DNA from: Sphingopyxis sp. H053
Lineage (GTDB): Bacteria; Pseudomonadota; Alphaproteobacteria; Sphingomonadales; Sphingomonadaceae
Reading direction: 5' to 3'
Length of the DNA stretch: 64,000 nt
NCBI RefSeq assembly: GCF_001468225.1
Contig: NZ_LNRU01000010.1
Location: 104,021-168,020, forward strand
Below are positions 12,422 to 20,942 of the stretch, in pieces (position 1 is the stretch's first letter; each line of letters begins with the position of its first letter). The position numbers and the translations under genes were made by a program. Below the pieces are notes generated by a model. That model was not told the origin of the DNA. It saw nothing but the letters and a program-made list of their open reading frames with translations, and ran no database searches.

Positions 12422-12892
12422 ATGTTCTCGGTAGGCACCTCGCTCCGCTTGCCGGTCCCGATCGGGCGGGTCTGGCGACTGCTCGTCGATATCGAGCGGT
12501 ACGACGACTGGCATCCGACGCTCCGTTTCACCGATCGTCCGGGAGATGATGAGCGCGTAGGCTATGTCTATTCTCCGCGCGGGAAGCGGGGTCCGGAATT
12601 TGCATCCGAGGGGCGGATAACCGGCCTCGACTGGCTGACGGGCTTCTCCTGGCGGACAGGCACGCGCGGGCTGCTCGTCATCGAGGAGAGCTACCGGCTC
12701 GAAAAGCTCGGCCAAGGGGTGGAGGTTACCCATCGCCTGGAATGCGCGGGTCTCTTCTCATGGCTCGGCTATCCCATTCTGCGGCGGGTTTGCAGCGTTT
12801 TTCTCAAGCGCTCGAACATGGCGCTCGAACAGCAACTCCGTCGCACGACAGTTCAGTCCCGCTACGCGCGGCCAAGCGGGCGCCGCGCATGA
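12422..12892 (+). CDS. SRPBCC (polyketide-cyclase/START-like) family protein
   Basis: A 156-residue soluble protein of the SRPBCC lipid/ligand-binding fold. The features are the opening beta-strand with helix (TSLRLPVPIGRVWRLLVDIE), the DDWHP segment, and the closing LECAGLFSWLGYPILRRV plus a long C-terminal helix. The ATG at 12422 has GAGGAGG 6 nt upstream and is clearly better than the codon at 12401. Its ligand is unknown. A second member lies at 18861-19346 in the same operon. Confidence 0.8.
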   Translation: MFSVGTSLRLPVPIGRVWRLLVDIERYDDWHPTLRFTDRPGDDERVGYVYSPRGKRGPEFASEGRITGLDWLTGFSWRTGTRGLLVIEESYRLEKLGQGVEVTHRLECAGLFSWLGYPILRRVCSVFLKRSNMALEQQLRRTTVQSRYARPSGRRA

Positions 12893-12971
12893 TCTTGAAT
12901 TCGAAACCTGGCCGTCGGAGGCCCCTCTCAATCGCCCCCCTCACCACGGGCAGGGATTTCCGGCTGTCAGG

Positions 12972-13016
12972 GAGGTGCGGGAGCCGGGTCGCATCCCGCA
13001 ATGGCTCCCGCACCTC
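12972..13016 (+). terminator. Strong stem-loop between SRPBCC and the P-type ATPase
   Basis: A perfect 14-bp stem (12972-12985 with 13003-13016) encloses a 17-nt loop that itself contains a small GGG/CCC pairing. No U-tract follows. It may be an intrinsic terminator without a U-run, a processing site or a transcript stabiliser. All genes on both sides run on the plus strand, so it could lower expression of the distal genes. Confidence 0.6.
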
Positions 13017-13082
13017 ATCCTGCCGCGCGTTTAACATGCGCCCGGATCGCATTGCCGACCGCCAACAGAAAAGGATGGCATC

Positions 13083-15623
13083 ATGAGTGACCAGTTGCGG
13101 CTCGATATTCCGCTTCTCCTCCCCGAAGTCGCCGATACCGCCGACCGCTGCGTCGCGCGCCTGACGAGCGAACTCGAAGGACGCGAAGGCGTCGACAAGG
13201 TCCATGTTGTCCGCTCAAGCGACGGTTCGCCGCCACAGCTCTGCATCCATTACCGTCCGGATATTCTCCCGCTCGAACGCGTGCGGCAGCTCGCGCGCAG
13301 CGCCGGTGCCGAGCTCACCGGCCAGTATCAGCATCTCTTCTGGGATGACCTCGAAGGCGTCGGCCACGCCCGTCGCGCGCGGACGATCGGACTGAAGCTT
13401 CGCGAAATGCCGGGCGTGATCGAGGCCGAAGTCGGCGCCGCCGGTACGCTGCGCGCCGAGTTCCAGCGCTCGGAGACCTCCATCGAAATGATCAGAAAGA
13501 CACTCTCGGATATGGGCGTCACTCAGAAATCGACTGCCGTCGCCGCGGCTGCCCCGGCACAAGCCGCCCACCAACATGGCGATGATGGCCATGACCATGG
13601 TCCGGATCACGCGCATGGGCCAGATCACAAACATGGCCATACGGGCGAGGATAGCCACGACCATGGCCATGATCATGGCGGCATCTTCGGCGAGCGGACC
13701 GAGCTGATCTTCGCGCTGCTGTGCGGTCTCGTCCTCGGCATCGGCTTTGCGATCGAGAAGCTCGCCGCGGCGCCGGAGTGGGTGCCGCTCGCATTCTATA
13801 TTGCCGCTTATGGCTTCGGTGGCTGGTTCACTGTCCGCGAGGCCATCGAGAATCTGAAGCTCAAGCGCTTCGAGATCGACACGCTGATGCTCGTCGCCGC
13901 GGCCGGCGCTGCCGCGCTTGGTGCGTGGGCCGAAGGCGCGCTGCTCCTCTTCCTCTTCAGCCTCGGCCATGCGCTCGAACATTATGCCATGGGCCGCGCC
14001 AAGCGCGCAATCGAGGCGCTTGCGGAGCTGGCGCCGCAGACCGCGACGGTGAAGGATGCCGACGGGACGGCTCGCGAAGTCCCGGTCGAGCAGCTGGCGA
14101 TTGGCGACACCGTCATCGTCAAGCCCAACGAGCGTCTTGCCGCCGACGGCTTCGTCGTCGTTGGCCGCACGGCGATAGATCAGGCTCCGGTGACCGGCGA
14201 GAGCGTCCCCGTCGACAAGGAACCGGTGGCCGATCGTGCGCAGGCCGCGGCAAAGCCCGATGCACTCGACGCAAAATATCGCGTCTTCGCGGGCACCATC
14301 AACGGCTATGGCGCGATCGAGATCGCGGTAACCCGTCTTGCGGCCGATACCACGCTCGCTAAGGTCGTGAAGATGGTGAGCGAGGCGGAAACGCAGAAAT
14401 CGCCGACCCAGCGCTTCACCGACAAGTTCGAGCGCATCTTCGTGCCGAGCGTGCTCGCGCTTGTGTTCGTCCTGCTCTTCGCCTGGGTCGTTGTCGACGA
14501 GCCGTTCCGCGACAGCTTCTATCGCGCCATGGCGGTCCTTGTCGCGGCAAGCCCGTGCGCGCTCGCGATCGCGACGCCGAGTGCCGTCCTGTCGGGCGTT
14601 GCGCGTGCGGCGCGCGGCGGCGTGCTGGTCAAAGGCGGTGGCCCGCTCGAAAATCTCGGCTCGCTGACCGCGCTGGCGTTCGACAAGACGGGAACGCTCA
14701 CCGAAGGAAAGCCGCGCATCACCGACGTCCTGCCGGCCAGCGGCGTGCCGAAGGAGGAACTGCTGCGGATCGCGGTGGCGGTCGAGCGGCTGAGCGATCA
14801 TCCGCTTGCCGCTGCCATCGCGCGCGATGGCGAGGCCATGCTGACGTCGACGCGCGTACCGGTGGCGGACGACCTTAACAGCCTGACGGGTCGCGGCGTC
14901 ACGGCAAAGGTCGAGGGCGAAACCGTCCTGATCGGCAAGGCCGAAATGTTCGGTGCCGACGGCATCGCGCCGATCGGCGGCGAAGTGGCGGCTGCGATCG
15001 CCGGCCTCCGCGAGCAGGGCCGCACGACGATGGTCGTTCGTATGGGCGACCGCGATCTTGGCGCGATCGGTCTGATGGACACGCCGCGCGAAGCGGCGCG
15101 CACCGCGATCGCCAAACTGCGCGAGCTCGGCATCGGCCGGATGATCATGATTTCGGGCGATCACCAGAAGGTCGCGGAATCGATTGCCGCCGAGGTCGGG
15201 ATCGACGAGGCCTGGGGCGACCTGATGCCCGATCAGAAGGTCGACGCCATTCGCGACCTCAAGGCGCAGCAGCCGGTCGCCATGGTCGGTGACGGCGTCA
15301 ATGACGCACCGGCGATGGCGAGCGCCACCGTCGGGATCGCGATGGGCGCCGCGGGGTCCGATGTTGCCCTCGAAACCGCCGACGTCGCGCTGATGGCCGA
15401 TGACCTCGCTCATCTGCCGTTCGCGATCGGACTTAGCCGCCAGACGCGCCGCATCATCCGCCAGAATCTGGTGGTCAGCCTCGGCGTCGTCGTGGTCCTC
15501 GTGCCGGCGACGATCTTCGGACTCGGAATCGGTGCGGCGGTCGCGGCGCACGAAGGCTCGACCCTCGTCGTCGTCGCCAACGCGCTTCGCCTGCTCGCCT
15601 ATCGCGATCGCAGCATGGGCTGA
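13083..15623 (+). CDS. P1B-4-type metal-transporting P-type ATPase with N-terminal extension
   Basis: An 846-residue ATP-driven metal exporter. Residues 1-155 contain two ferredoxin-like regions resembling heavy-metal-associated domains but without CXXC. Residues about 162-199 are a His/Asp-rich linker. The membrane metal site is SPC (residues 490-492) instead of CPC, and the last helix carries HEGS (from residue 823); both are hallmarks of the P1B-4 (CoaT/CzcP) group for Co, Zn, Cd or Fe. The phosphorylation site [11 protein letters not shown] (Asp534), a SDHPL nucleotide-binding motif and [11 protein letters not shown] are intact. AAAAGGA lies upstream of the ATG. The substrate is inferred from the motif class. 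Confidence 0.94.
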   Translation: MSDQLRLDIPLLLPEVADTADRCVARLTSELEGREGVDKVHVVRSSDGSPPQLCIHYRPDILPLERVRQLARSAGAELTGQYQHLFWDDLEGVGHARRARTIGLKLREMPGVIEAEVGAAGTLRAEFQRSETSIEMIRKTLSDMGVTQKSTAVAAAAPAQAAHQHGDDGHDHGPDHAHGPDHKHGHTGEDSHDHGHDHGGIFGERTELIFALLCGLVLGIGFAIEKLAAAPEWVPLAFYIAAYGFGGWFTVREAIENLKLKRFEIDTLMLVAAAGAAALGAWAEGALLLFLFSLGHALEHYAMGRAKRAIEALAELAPQTATVKDADGTAREVPVEQLAIGDTVIVKPNERLAADGFVVVGRTAIDQAPVTGESVPVDKEPVADRAQAAAKPDALDAKYRVFAGTINGYGAIEIAVTRLAADTTLAKVVKMVSEAETQKSPTQRFTDKFERIFVPSVLALVFVLLFAWVVVDEPFRDSFYRAMAVLVAASPCALAIATPSAVLSGVARAARGGVLVKGGGPLENLGSLTALAFDKTGTLTEGKPRITDVLPASGVPKEELLRIAVAVERLSDHPLAAAIARDGEAMLTSTRVPVADDLNSLTGRGVTAKVEGETVLIGKAEMFGADGIAPIGGEVAAAIAGLREQGRTTMVVRMGDRDLGAIGLMDTPREAARTAIAKLRELGIGRMIMISGDHQKVAESIAAEVGIDEAWGDLMPDQKVDAIRDLKAQQPVAMVGDGVNDAPAMASATVGIAMGAAGSDVALETADVALMADDLAHLPFAIGLSRQTRRIIRQNLVVSLGVVVVLVPATIFGLGIGAAVAAHEGSTLVVVANALRLLAYRDRSMG

Positions 15624-15667
15624 GGGCGCACAGTCGCGGTGGGATCGAACCGGAAGGGGGAGAGAGG

Positions 15668-18600
15668 ATGAACTTCAAGAATATCTCGGCCTGGTCCATC
15701 CGGAACCCGATCCCGCCGCTCGTCATGTTCTTCGGTCTGACGGTGGCGGGCATCGTCTCCTTCCTCATGATGGGGGTCCAGAGCGATCCCGACATCGATT
15801 TTCCGGGCGCCATCGTCATCATCGCCCAGCCGGGCGCCGCGCCCACCGAACTCGAAACGCAGGTCACGCAGCGTGTCGAGGCGGCGGTGCGGACGATCGA
15901 GGGGATCGACGAGCTCAATTCGACGGTTACCGAAGGCCAGTCGCAGACCTTCGTCCAGTTCGCGATCGGCACGCCGATCGACCGGGCGGTGACTGACATT
16001 CGCGACAAGATCACCCAGATCCGCAGCAACCTGCCGAACGGCATCCTCGAACCGCAGGTTATCCGCCTCTCTACCTCGGGCAACACGCTTGCCTATTGGT
16101 CGGCTTCGGCCACCGATATGACGCTCGAGGAATTGAGCTGGTATGTCGACAATGTCGTCGCGAAGCGGCTGATCGCGGTCCCCGGCATGGGCGACGCCTA
16201 TCGCCGGGGCGGCGTCAGCCGCGAAATCCGCGTCATCCTCAACCCCGAACGCATGCGCGCCTACGGCCTTACCGCCGCCGCGGTGAACACCCAGCTCGTC
16301 CAGCTCAATGTCAATGCGGCCGGCGGCCGGATGGAGGTCGCGGGCTCCGAGCAGGCGGTGCGTATCCTCGGGAACGCGAGCAGCGCCAACGCGCTCGGCG
16401 AGACGCTAATCTCGGTCGGGACGAACCGGACCGTGCGCCTCGCCGATATCGCCGAGGTCAAGGATCTCTACGCCGAGCAGCGCTCGGTCTCGAAGCAGGA
16501 CGGGCGGCAGGTGCTGACCTTCGGCTTCGAGCGCGCCAAGGGCGCCTCGGATGTGACCGTCTATGACGCTGCGGTCGAGGAGCTGCGAAAACTCGAGAAG
16601 GAAAACCCCAAGGTCAAATTCACCGAGCTGTTCAGCGATATCGAATATACCAAAGGCCAATATCATTCGGCGATCAATGCGATGGTCGAGGGCGCGATCC
16701 TCGCGGTCGTCGTCGTCTTCCTTTTCTTGCGCGACTGGCGGGCGACGTTGATCTCGGCGCTCGCCATCCCGCTGTCGGCGGTCCCGACCTTCCTGTTCAT
16801 GGACCTCATGGGCTTCTCGCTCAACATGATGACCTTGCTCGCGCTCAGCCTCGTTGCCGGCGTGCTGGTCGACGATGCGATCGTCGAGATCGAGAATATC
16901 GTGCGCCACATGCGGATGGGCAAATCGGCCTATCAGGCCTCGATCGATGCGGCCGACGAGATCGGCCTCGCGGTGCTCGCGACAACCATGACGATCGTCG
17001 CGGTGTTCCTGCCGGTCGGGCTGATGCCGGGCGTCGCCGGGCAATATTTCAAGAATTTCGGACTGACGGTCGTGGCCGCGGTGCTGATGAGCCTCGCGGT
17101 CGCGCGCATGATCACACCCATGCTCGCCGCCTATTTTCTCTCTGCGCAGGGTCCGCAAAAGCATGGCGAGGGCCCGCTGATCGACACCTATATGCGCATC
17201 TTGCGCTGGAGCCTCGACACCAGCGGGGCCGCTGCCGCGCGTGCGCGCGGCGGGCGCTGGAAATGGCTCGGTTACATCAAGGACCATCGCGTCTGGGTGG
17301 TCGGCATCGGTGTGCTGGCGCTCTTTGCGACCATTTTCAGCTTCTCGCTGCTCCCGATGACCTTCCAGCCGTCGATCGATTCCGACACGAGCCGCGTGGC
17401 CATCCAGCTCGCCCCGGGCGCAACGCTCGAACAGACCGAGGCAGTGGCCGACGAGGTGACCGATCTCATGAAGCGCGACCCGCTCGTCGAATCCGCCCTG
17501 TCGCGGATCGATGTCGGCACGGCGACGGTCTATCTGAAATTGCGCAAGGACCGCGAGCTGACCTCGACCGAGTTCGAAAAGGACCGCGCGCCGCGGCTAG
17601 CGCAGGTTCCCGATGCCCGAATCAACTTCCAGTCGCAGCATGGCGGCGGCGGCGGCAGCAGCCGCGACATCTCGATCACGCTCGGCAGCGACGACCCGAA
17701 GAAGCTCGAAGATGTCGGCAACCGGCTGCTTGCCGAGATGGCCCGCGTGAAGGAAATCCGGTCGCCGCGTGTCGAGGGCAATCTTCAGCGCCCCGAGATC
17801 GTCATTCGCCCGCGCTTCGCGCTCGCGGCGCAGCTCGGCGTGACGACGCAGGCGCTCAGCCAGTCGATCCGCGTCGCGACATTGGGCGAGATCGACCAGA
17901 ATAGCGCGAAATTCTCGCTGTCCGACCGGCAAATCCCCGTTCGCGTCGCGCTTGCGGAAACCGCGCGCGAGCGGCTCGATACGCTGCGCAATATGCCTGT
18001 TCCGACCCGGAACGGGGGAACGGTGCCGCTCTCGGTTGTGGCCGAGATCGGCTTCGGCGCCGGCCCGACCCAGATCAATCGGACCAACCAGGTGCGCCAG
18101 CTCACCATCGGGGCCGACCTGGCTCCGGGTCTCGTGACCGGTCAGGCGATGGACAAGGTCGAGGCGCTGCCGGCGCTCAAGGCGCTGCCCGCCGGGGTCA
18201 CGCGGCTGGTACTCGGGAGCGCCAAGTGGCAGGCCGAGATGCTGCGCAACTTCGCGATCGCGGTCGTATCGGGGATTTTTCTCGTGCTCGCTGTGCTGAT
18301 CCTACTCTATCGCAAGATCATCCCGCCCTTCGTCAACATGGGCTCGCTTCTGCTCGCCCCGCTCGGCGGGGCGGTCGCGTTGCTGCTGACGGGCTATCCG
18401 CTCTCGCTTCCCGTGTTCATCGGCGTGCTGATGCTGCTCGGTATCGTCGGCAAGAACAGCATCCTTCTCGTCGACTTCGCGATCGAGGAAATGGCGTCGG
18501 GGGTGCCGCGCGACGAGGCGATTGTCGACGCCGGACACAAGCGCGCGCAGCCGATCCTGATGACCACGGTCGCGATGGTCGCGGGCATGATCCCGACCGC

Positions 18601-18847
18601 GCTGTCGCTCACCGGCGACGGCGCATGGCGCGCGCCGATGGCGGTCACGGTGATCGGCGGGCTCATCCTGTCGACGATGCTGACACTGCTGATCGTGCCG
18701 GCGTCCTTCAGCCTCGCGGCGGGCTTCGAACGCCGGATGGTCCCGCGCTTGCGCCGCTGGTTCACGACGGGCGGCGCGCACGCCGACCCATCGCCTGCGG
18801 GCGTCACCGACATCGGCGCGGGGCAAAGCCCGGCGGCCGATCGATAG
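15668..18847 (+). CDS. HAE1-family RND efflux permease (AcrB-like)
   Basis: A 1059-residue inner-membrane pump of the hydrophobe/amphiphile efflux class. MNFKNISAWSIRNPIPPLVM opens the protein. The fourth-helix motif is VAGVLVDDAIVEIENIVRHM, with the paired Asp of AcrB-type pumps rather than the metal-type VDGA. Periplasmic loops contain a Gly-rich insert (HGGGGGSSRD). The last helices include GKNSILLVDFAIEE. No adaptor or outer-membrane gene is adjacent. GGGGGAGAGAGG lies upstream of the ATG. The substrate is unknown; the location suggests a compound linked to metal stress. Confidence 0.94.
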   Translation: MNFKNISAWSIRNPIPPLVMFFGLTVAGIVSFLMMGVQSDPDIDFPGAIVIIAQPGAAPTELETQVTQRVEAAVRTIEGIDELNSTVTEGQSQTFVQFAIGTPIDRAVTDIRDKITQIRSNLPNGILEPQVIRLSTSGNTLAYWSASATDMTLEELSWYVDNVVAKRLIAVPGMGDAYRRGGVSREIRVILNPERMRAYGLTAAAVNTQLVQLNVNAAGGRMEVAGSEQAVRILGNASSANALGETLISVGTNRTVRLADIAEVKDLYAEQRSVSKQDGRQVLTFGFERAKGASDVTVYDAAVEELRKLEKENPKVKFTELFSDIEYTKGQYHSAINAMVEGAILAVVVVFLFLRDWRATLISALAIPLSAVPTFLFMDLMGFSLNMMTLLALSLVAGVLVDDAIVEIENIVRHMRMGKSAYQASIDAADEIGLAVLATTMTIVAVFLPVGLMPGVAGQYFKNFGLTVVAAVLMSLAVARMITPMLAAYFLSAQGPQKHGEGPLIDTYMRILRWSLDTSGAAAARARGGRWKWLGYIKDHRVWVVGIGVLALFATIFSFSLLPMTFQPSIDSDTSRVAIQLAPGATLEQTEAVADEVTDLMKRDPLVESALSRIDVGTATVYLKLRKDRELTSTEFEKDRAPRLAQVPDARINFQSQHGGGGGSSRDISITLGSDDPKKLEDVGNRLLAEMARVKEIRSPRVEGNLQRPEIVIRPRFALAAQLGVTTQALSQSIRVATLGEIDQNSAKFSLSDRQIPVRVALAETARERLDTLRNMPVPTRNGGTVPLSVVAEIGFGAGPTQINRTNQVRQLTIGADLAPGLVTGQAMDKVEALPALKALPAGVTRLVLGSAKWQAEMLRNFAIAVVSGIFLVLAVLILLYRKIIPPFVNMGSLLLAPLGGAVALLLTGYPLSLPVFIGVLMLLGIVGKNSILLVDFAIEEMASGVPRDEAIVDAGHKRAQPILMTTVAMVAGMIPTALSLTGDGAWRAPMAVTVIGGLILSTMLTLLIVPASFSLAAGFERRMVPRLRRWFTTGGAHADPSPAGVTDIGAGQSPAADR

Positions 18848-18860
18848 AGGAGTTAAGCTG

Positions 18861-19346
18861 ATGGAGTTCGAGCGGGAGCATGACCTCCCCTATAGTCCGG
18901 AGCAGATATGGGCGGTCCTCGGCGATTTCGAGAACCACCGGATCTGGAATCCCTATGTCCGGATCGAGCAGCTTGCCGAGGACCCGATCGCGATCCGCTA
19001 TTCGATGCGCATGGATCCGCACAAGCCCAAGTTTCTCGAAGTCTCCGCGGCGGTGCTCTCCGCGCGCCCGGGCGAGGAGCTGATACTCGACGTCAAGCCG
19101 AGCTTCATCCTCCAGTTCGAGGAGAGTTATATCCTGACGCCGACGGCGAGCGGGACGAAGTTCGTTCACCGCTATCGTTGCCGCGGGCCCTTTGCCTGGC
19201 TCCGGCTTCCCGGCATCAAGACCAGCTTCCAGCGAATGATCGCGTCGATCGACGGCATCCTGCTCAGCTACCTCAAGTCCAAATACAGCAAGCCGCCACC
19301 GCCGCCGCGACGGCCCAAGTCCAAGTTCAAAGGTGGCCGGCGATGA
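18861..19346 (+). CDS. Second SRPBCC family protein
   Basis: A 161-residue soluble protein with SRPBCC features: an N-terminal strand and helix (EREHDLPYSPEQIWAVLGDF), WNPYV at the first turn, and a C-terminal helix after RCRGPFAWLRLPGIKT. The basic, proline-rich tail (PPPPPRRPKSKFKGGRR) is unusual and could bind nucleic acid or a membrane surface. GAGGAG lies 6-7 nt upstream of the ATG. It follows the RND pump by 13 nt and overlaps dsbB by 4 nt. It is only distantly similar to the protein at 12422. The ligand is unknown. Confidence 0.8.
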   Translation: MEFEREHDLPYSPEQIWAVLGDFENHRIWNPYVRIEQLAEDPIAIRYSMRMDPHKPKFLEVSAAVLSARPGEELILDVKPSFILQFEESYILTPTASGTKFVHRYRCRGPFAWLRLPGIKTSFQRMIASIDGILLSYLKSKYSKPPPPPRRPKSKFKGGRR

Positions 19347-19777
19347 CGAGCTTTCCGCTGCTCGCGCCGCACAAATGGCGTCCGCTCGGCGCGGCCTGGG
19401 CAATCGCCCTCCTGTCGAGCCTGGCCGTCCTCTTCGTCGGCGAGGTCATGGGCCAGGCGCCGTGCGACCTCTGCTGGTTCCAGCGTAGCTTCATGTTCCC
19501 GCTTGCGATCATTCTCGGCATCGCGGCGTTCAGGTCGGACCGCGCCATCGTTCCTTATGGGCTGGCGCTGGCTGCGGGCGGTGGTCTCGTCGCTTTCTAT
19601 CATAGCCTGCTCTACGTCGGCGTCATTCCGGCCCCGATCGTCCCCTGCACCGGCGGTCCATCATGCTCGGGAGAGAGCATGGCAATCGGAGGCGTGCCGC
19701 TGCCCCTCCCGTCGCTGACCGCGTTCGCGCTCATCCTCACCCTCTTGCTCAACTTCCAAAGGAGACTGAAATCATGA
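19343..19777 (+). CDS. dsbB: DsbB-family disulfide bond formation protein
   Basis: A 144-residue inner-membrane quinone reductase that reoxidises DsbA-type thioredoxins. Four hydrophobic helices are evident. The first periplasmic loop carries the redox pair APCDLCWFQR, and the second loop has VPCTGGPSCSG with the other two Cys. The ATG at 19343 overlaps the upstream stop (ATGA), and its own stop overlaps the dsbA-like start in the same way. It resembles the short DsbB/BdbC group. The tight coupling to a DsbA suggests a dedicated pair for proteins of this operon. Confidence 0.93.
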   Translation: MTSFPLLAPHKWRPLGAAWAIALLSSLAVLFVGEVMGQAPCDLCWFQRSFMFPLAIILGIAAFRSDRAIVPYGLALAAGGGLVAFYHSLLYVGVIPAPIVPCTGGPSCSGESMAIGGVPLPLPSLTAFALILTLLLNFQRRLKS

Positions 19778-20418
19778 ACAAACGCATCGGAGTGGTGGCC
19801 ACGCTTGTCGTTTCCGCACTCGCTTTCACCGGCGGCGCGATGCTCTACAGCGGAACCGCCGAGGGCGAACCCACGAAGAAGGTCGTGGCGGGGCCCGTCG
19901 ACAGCCTCATTCGCCCGCATTCGCCGATCATCGGACCGAAAAATGCCCCGGTCACCATCGTCGAATTTTTCGACCCGTCGTGCGAGGCCTGCCGCGCCTT
20001 CTATCCCACGGTGAAGGGCATCGTTGCCAAATATCCCAAGGATGTGCGTCTCGTTATGCGCTACCTGCCGCTGCACCCCGGCTCGGCCGAGGCGATCGTG
20101 ATCCTCGAAGCCGCCCGCGTCCAGGGCAAGCTCGAGCCGGTGACGGCCGCCCTGCTCGAAGCGCAGCCCGAATGGCACGACGGCAAGATGGACGGTGCCT
20201 GGGCGGCCGCCGAGAAGGCCGGCCTCAATGTCGCGAAGGCGCGCGCGATGCCGACAACCGATGCGATGGCCTGGATGGAGCAGGACATCGCCGACGCGCG
20301 TGCGGTCGGCGTCCGGGGCACGCCGACCTTCTTCGTCAATGGCGAGATGCTCGTCCAGCCGAGCCCCGAACAGGTCGAGGCCCGAGTCCAGGCCGCGGTA
20401 GCGGCAAAGGGCAAATGA
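19774..20418 (+). CDS. DsbA/DsbD-like periplasmic thioredoxin
   Basis: A 214-residue thiol-disulfide oxidoreductase of the DsbA/BdbD type. A signal anchor (MNKRIGVVATLVVSALAF) is followed by the thioredoxin strand TIVEFFDPSCEACRAFYP with active site CEAC, and by the cis-Pro loop VRGTPTFFVNGEML. The ATG at 19774 overlaps the dsbB stop, with AAAGGAGA upstream. The probable partner is the DsbB at 19343. It is the last gene before a strong hairpin. The role in metal resistance is inferred from location only. Confidence 0.92.
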   Translation: MNKRIGVVATLVVSALAFTGGAMLYSGTAEGEPTKKVVAGPVDSLIRPHSPIIGPKNAPVTIVEFFDPSCEACRAFYPTVKGIVAKYPKDVRLVMRYLPLHPGSAEAIVILEAARVQGKLEPVTAALLEAQPEWHDGKMDGAWAAAEKAGLNVAKARAMPTTDAMAWMEQDIADARAVGVRGTPTFFVNGEMLVQPSPEQVEARVQAAVAAKGK

Positions 20419-20424
20419 GGGCCC

Positions 20425-20459
20425 GCACCCGTCCCGCTTCGTCCACGCGGGACGGGTGC
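20425..20459 (+). terminator. Hairpin terminator after dsbA
   Basis: A perfect 13-bp GC-rich stem (20425-20437 with 20447-20459) with a 9-nt loop starts 7 nt after the dsbA-like stop. There is no clear U-run. It marks the probable end of the long plus-strand operon. Confidence 0.7.
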
Positions 20460-20609
20460 CCACCATGCGGCGCGATACTGTCTCTCCCGCCATCGGCCTG
20501 TCGCATGGAGACGCCGGGTCACCGTCCGATCGGCAGCATCGGAGCCAATATTCACAGCGCATTCAAACATGAAGGGGGATTTTGAACGCCACGAAAAGGA
20601 GAGACTGAC

Positions 20610-20915
20610 ATGCGAAAACTGATGACGATCGCGGCCGCGATGCTCGCCTTCGCGCTCCCCGGAACAGCGCTTGCCCAGCACCATGGCGATCGCGGGGGAT
20701 ATAGCCGCGGACATGACGCGCCACGTGGTCATGACCGCGACTATCGTTCCTCACGCCACGGCGTGCCCAATTATGGCTATGATCGTGGCTATCGTGGCTA
20801 CGATCCCTACTACCGCGGCCATGATCGCCGCTATGAACGGCGGGACCGCTACGAGCGGCGCTATCAGAAGCGCCGGATGCACCACCATCACCGCGGGCGT
20901 CACTGGCGCGGCTAG
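20610..20915 (+). CDS. Secreted Tyr/Arg/His-rich small protein
   Basis: A 101-residue protein of unknown function. A signal peptide (MRKLMTIAAAMLAFALPGTA, cleaved near LAQ) is followed by a low-complexity mature chain dominated by Gly, Tyr, Arg, Asp and His, for example YRGYDPYYRGHDRRYE, ending in a HHHH cluster. AAAAGGAGAGA lies upstream of the ATG. The composition is like the RcnB-type or YXXG-rich periplasmic proteins of alphaproteobacteria, but no RcnB motif is clear. It could bind metal or envelope polymers; no function is assigned. Confidence 0.65.
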   Translation: MRKLMTIAAAMLAFALPGTALAQHHGDRGGYSRGHDAPRGHDRDYRSSRHGVPNYGYDRGYRGYDPYYRGHDRRYERRDRYERRYQKRRMHHHHRGRHWRG

Positions 20916-20942
20916 CCGCGACCGCGCGGGCCGGGCGAGAAA

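Noticed and set aside
10190..12733. An 847-codon minus-strand frame opposite czcA, DUF190 and SRPBCC
   Set aside because: It is the reverse-strand shadow of real plus-strand genes in GC-rich DNA. Its translation is dominated by Arg/Glu/Asp/His without any domain.
13215..15551. A 778-codon minus-strand frame opposite the P1B-4 ATPase
   Set aside because: A shadow frame: no ribosome-binding site or recognisable motif, while the plus strand encodes all ATPase motifs.
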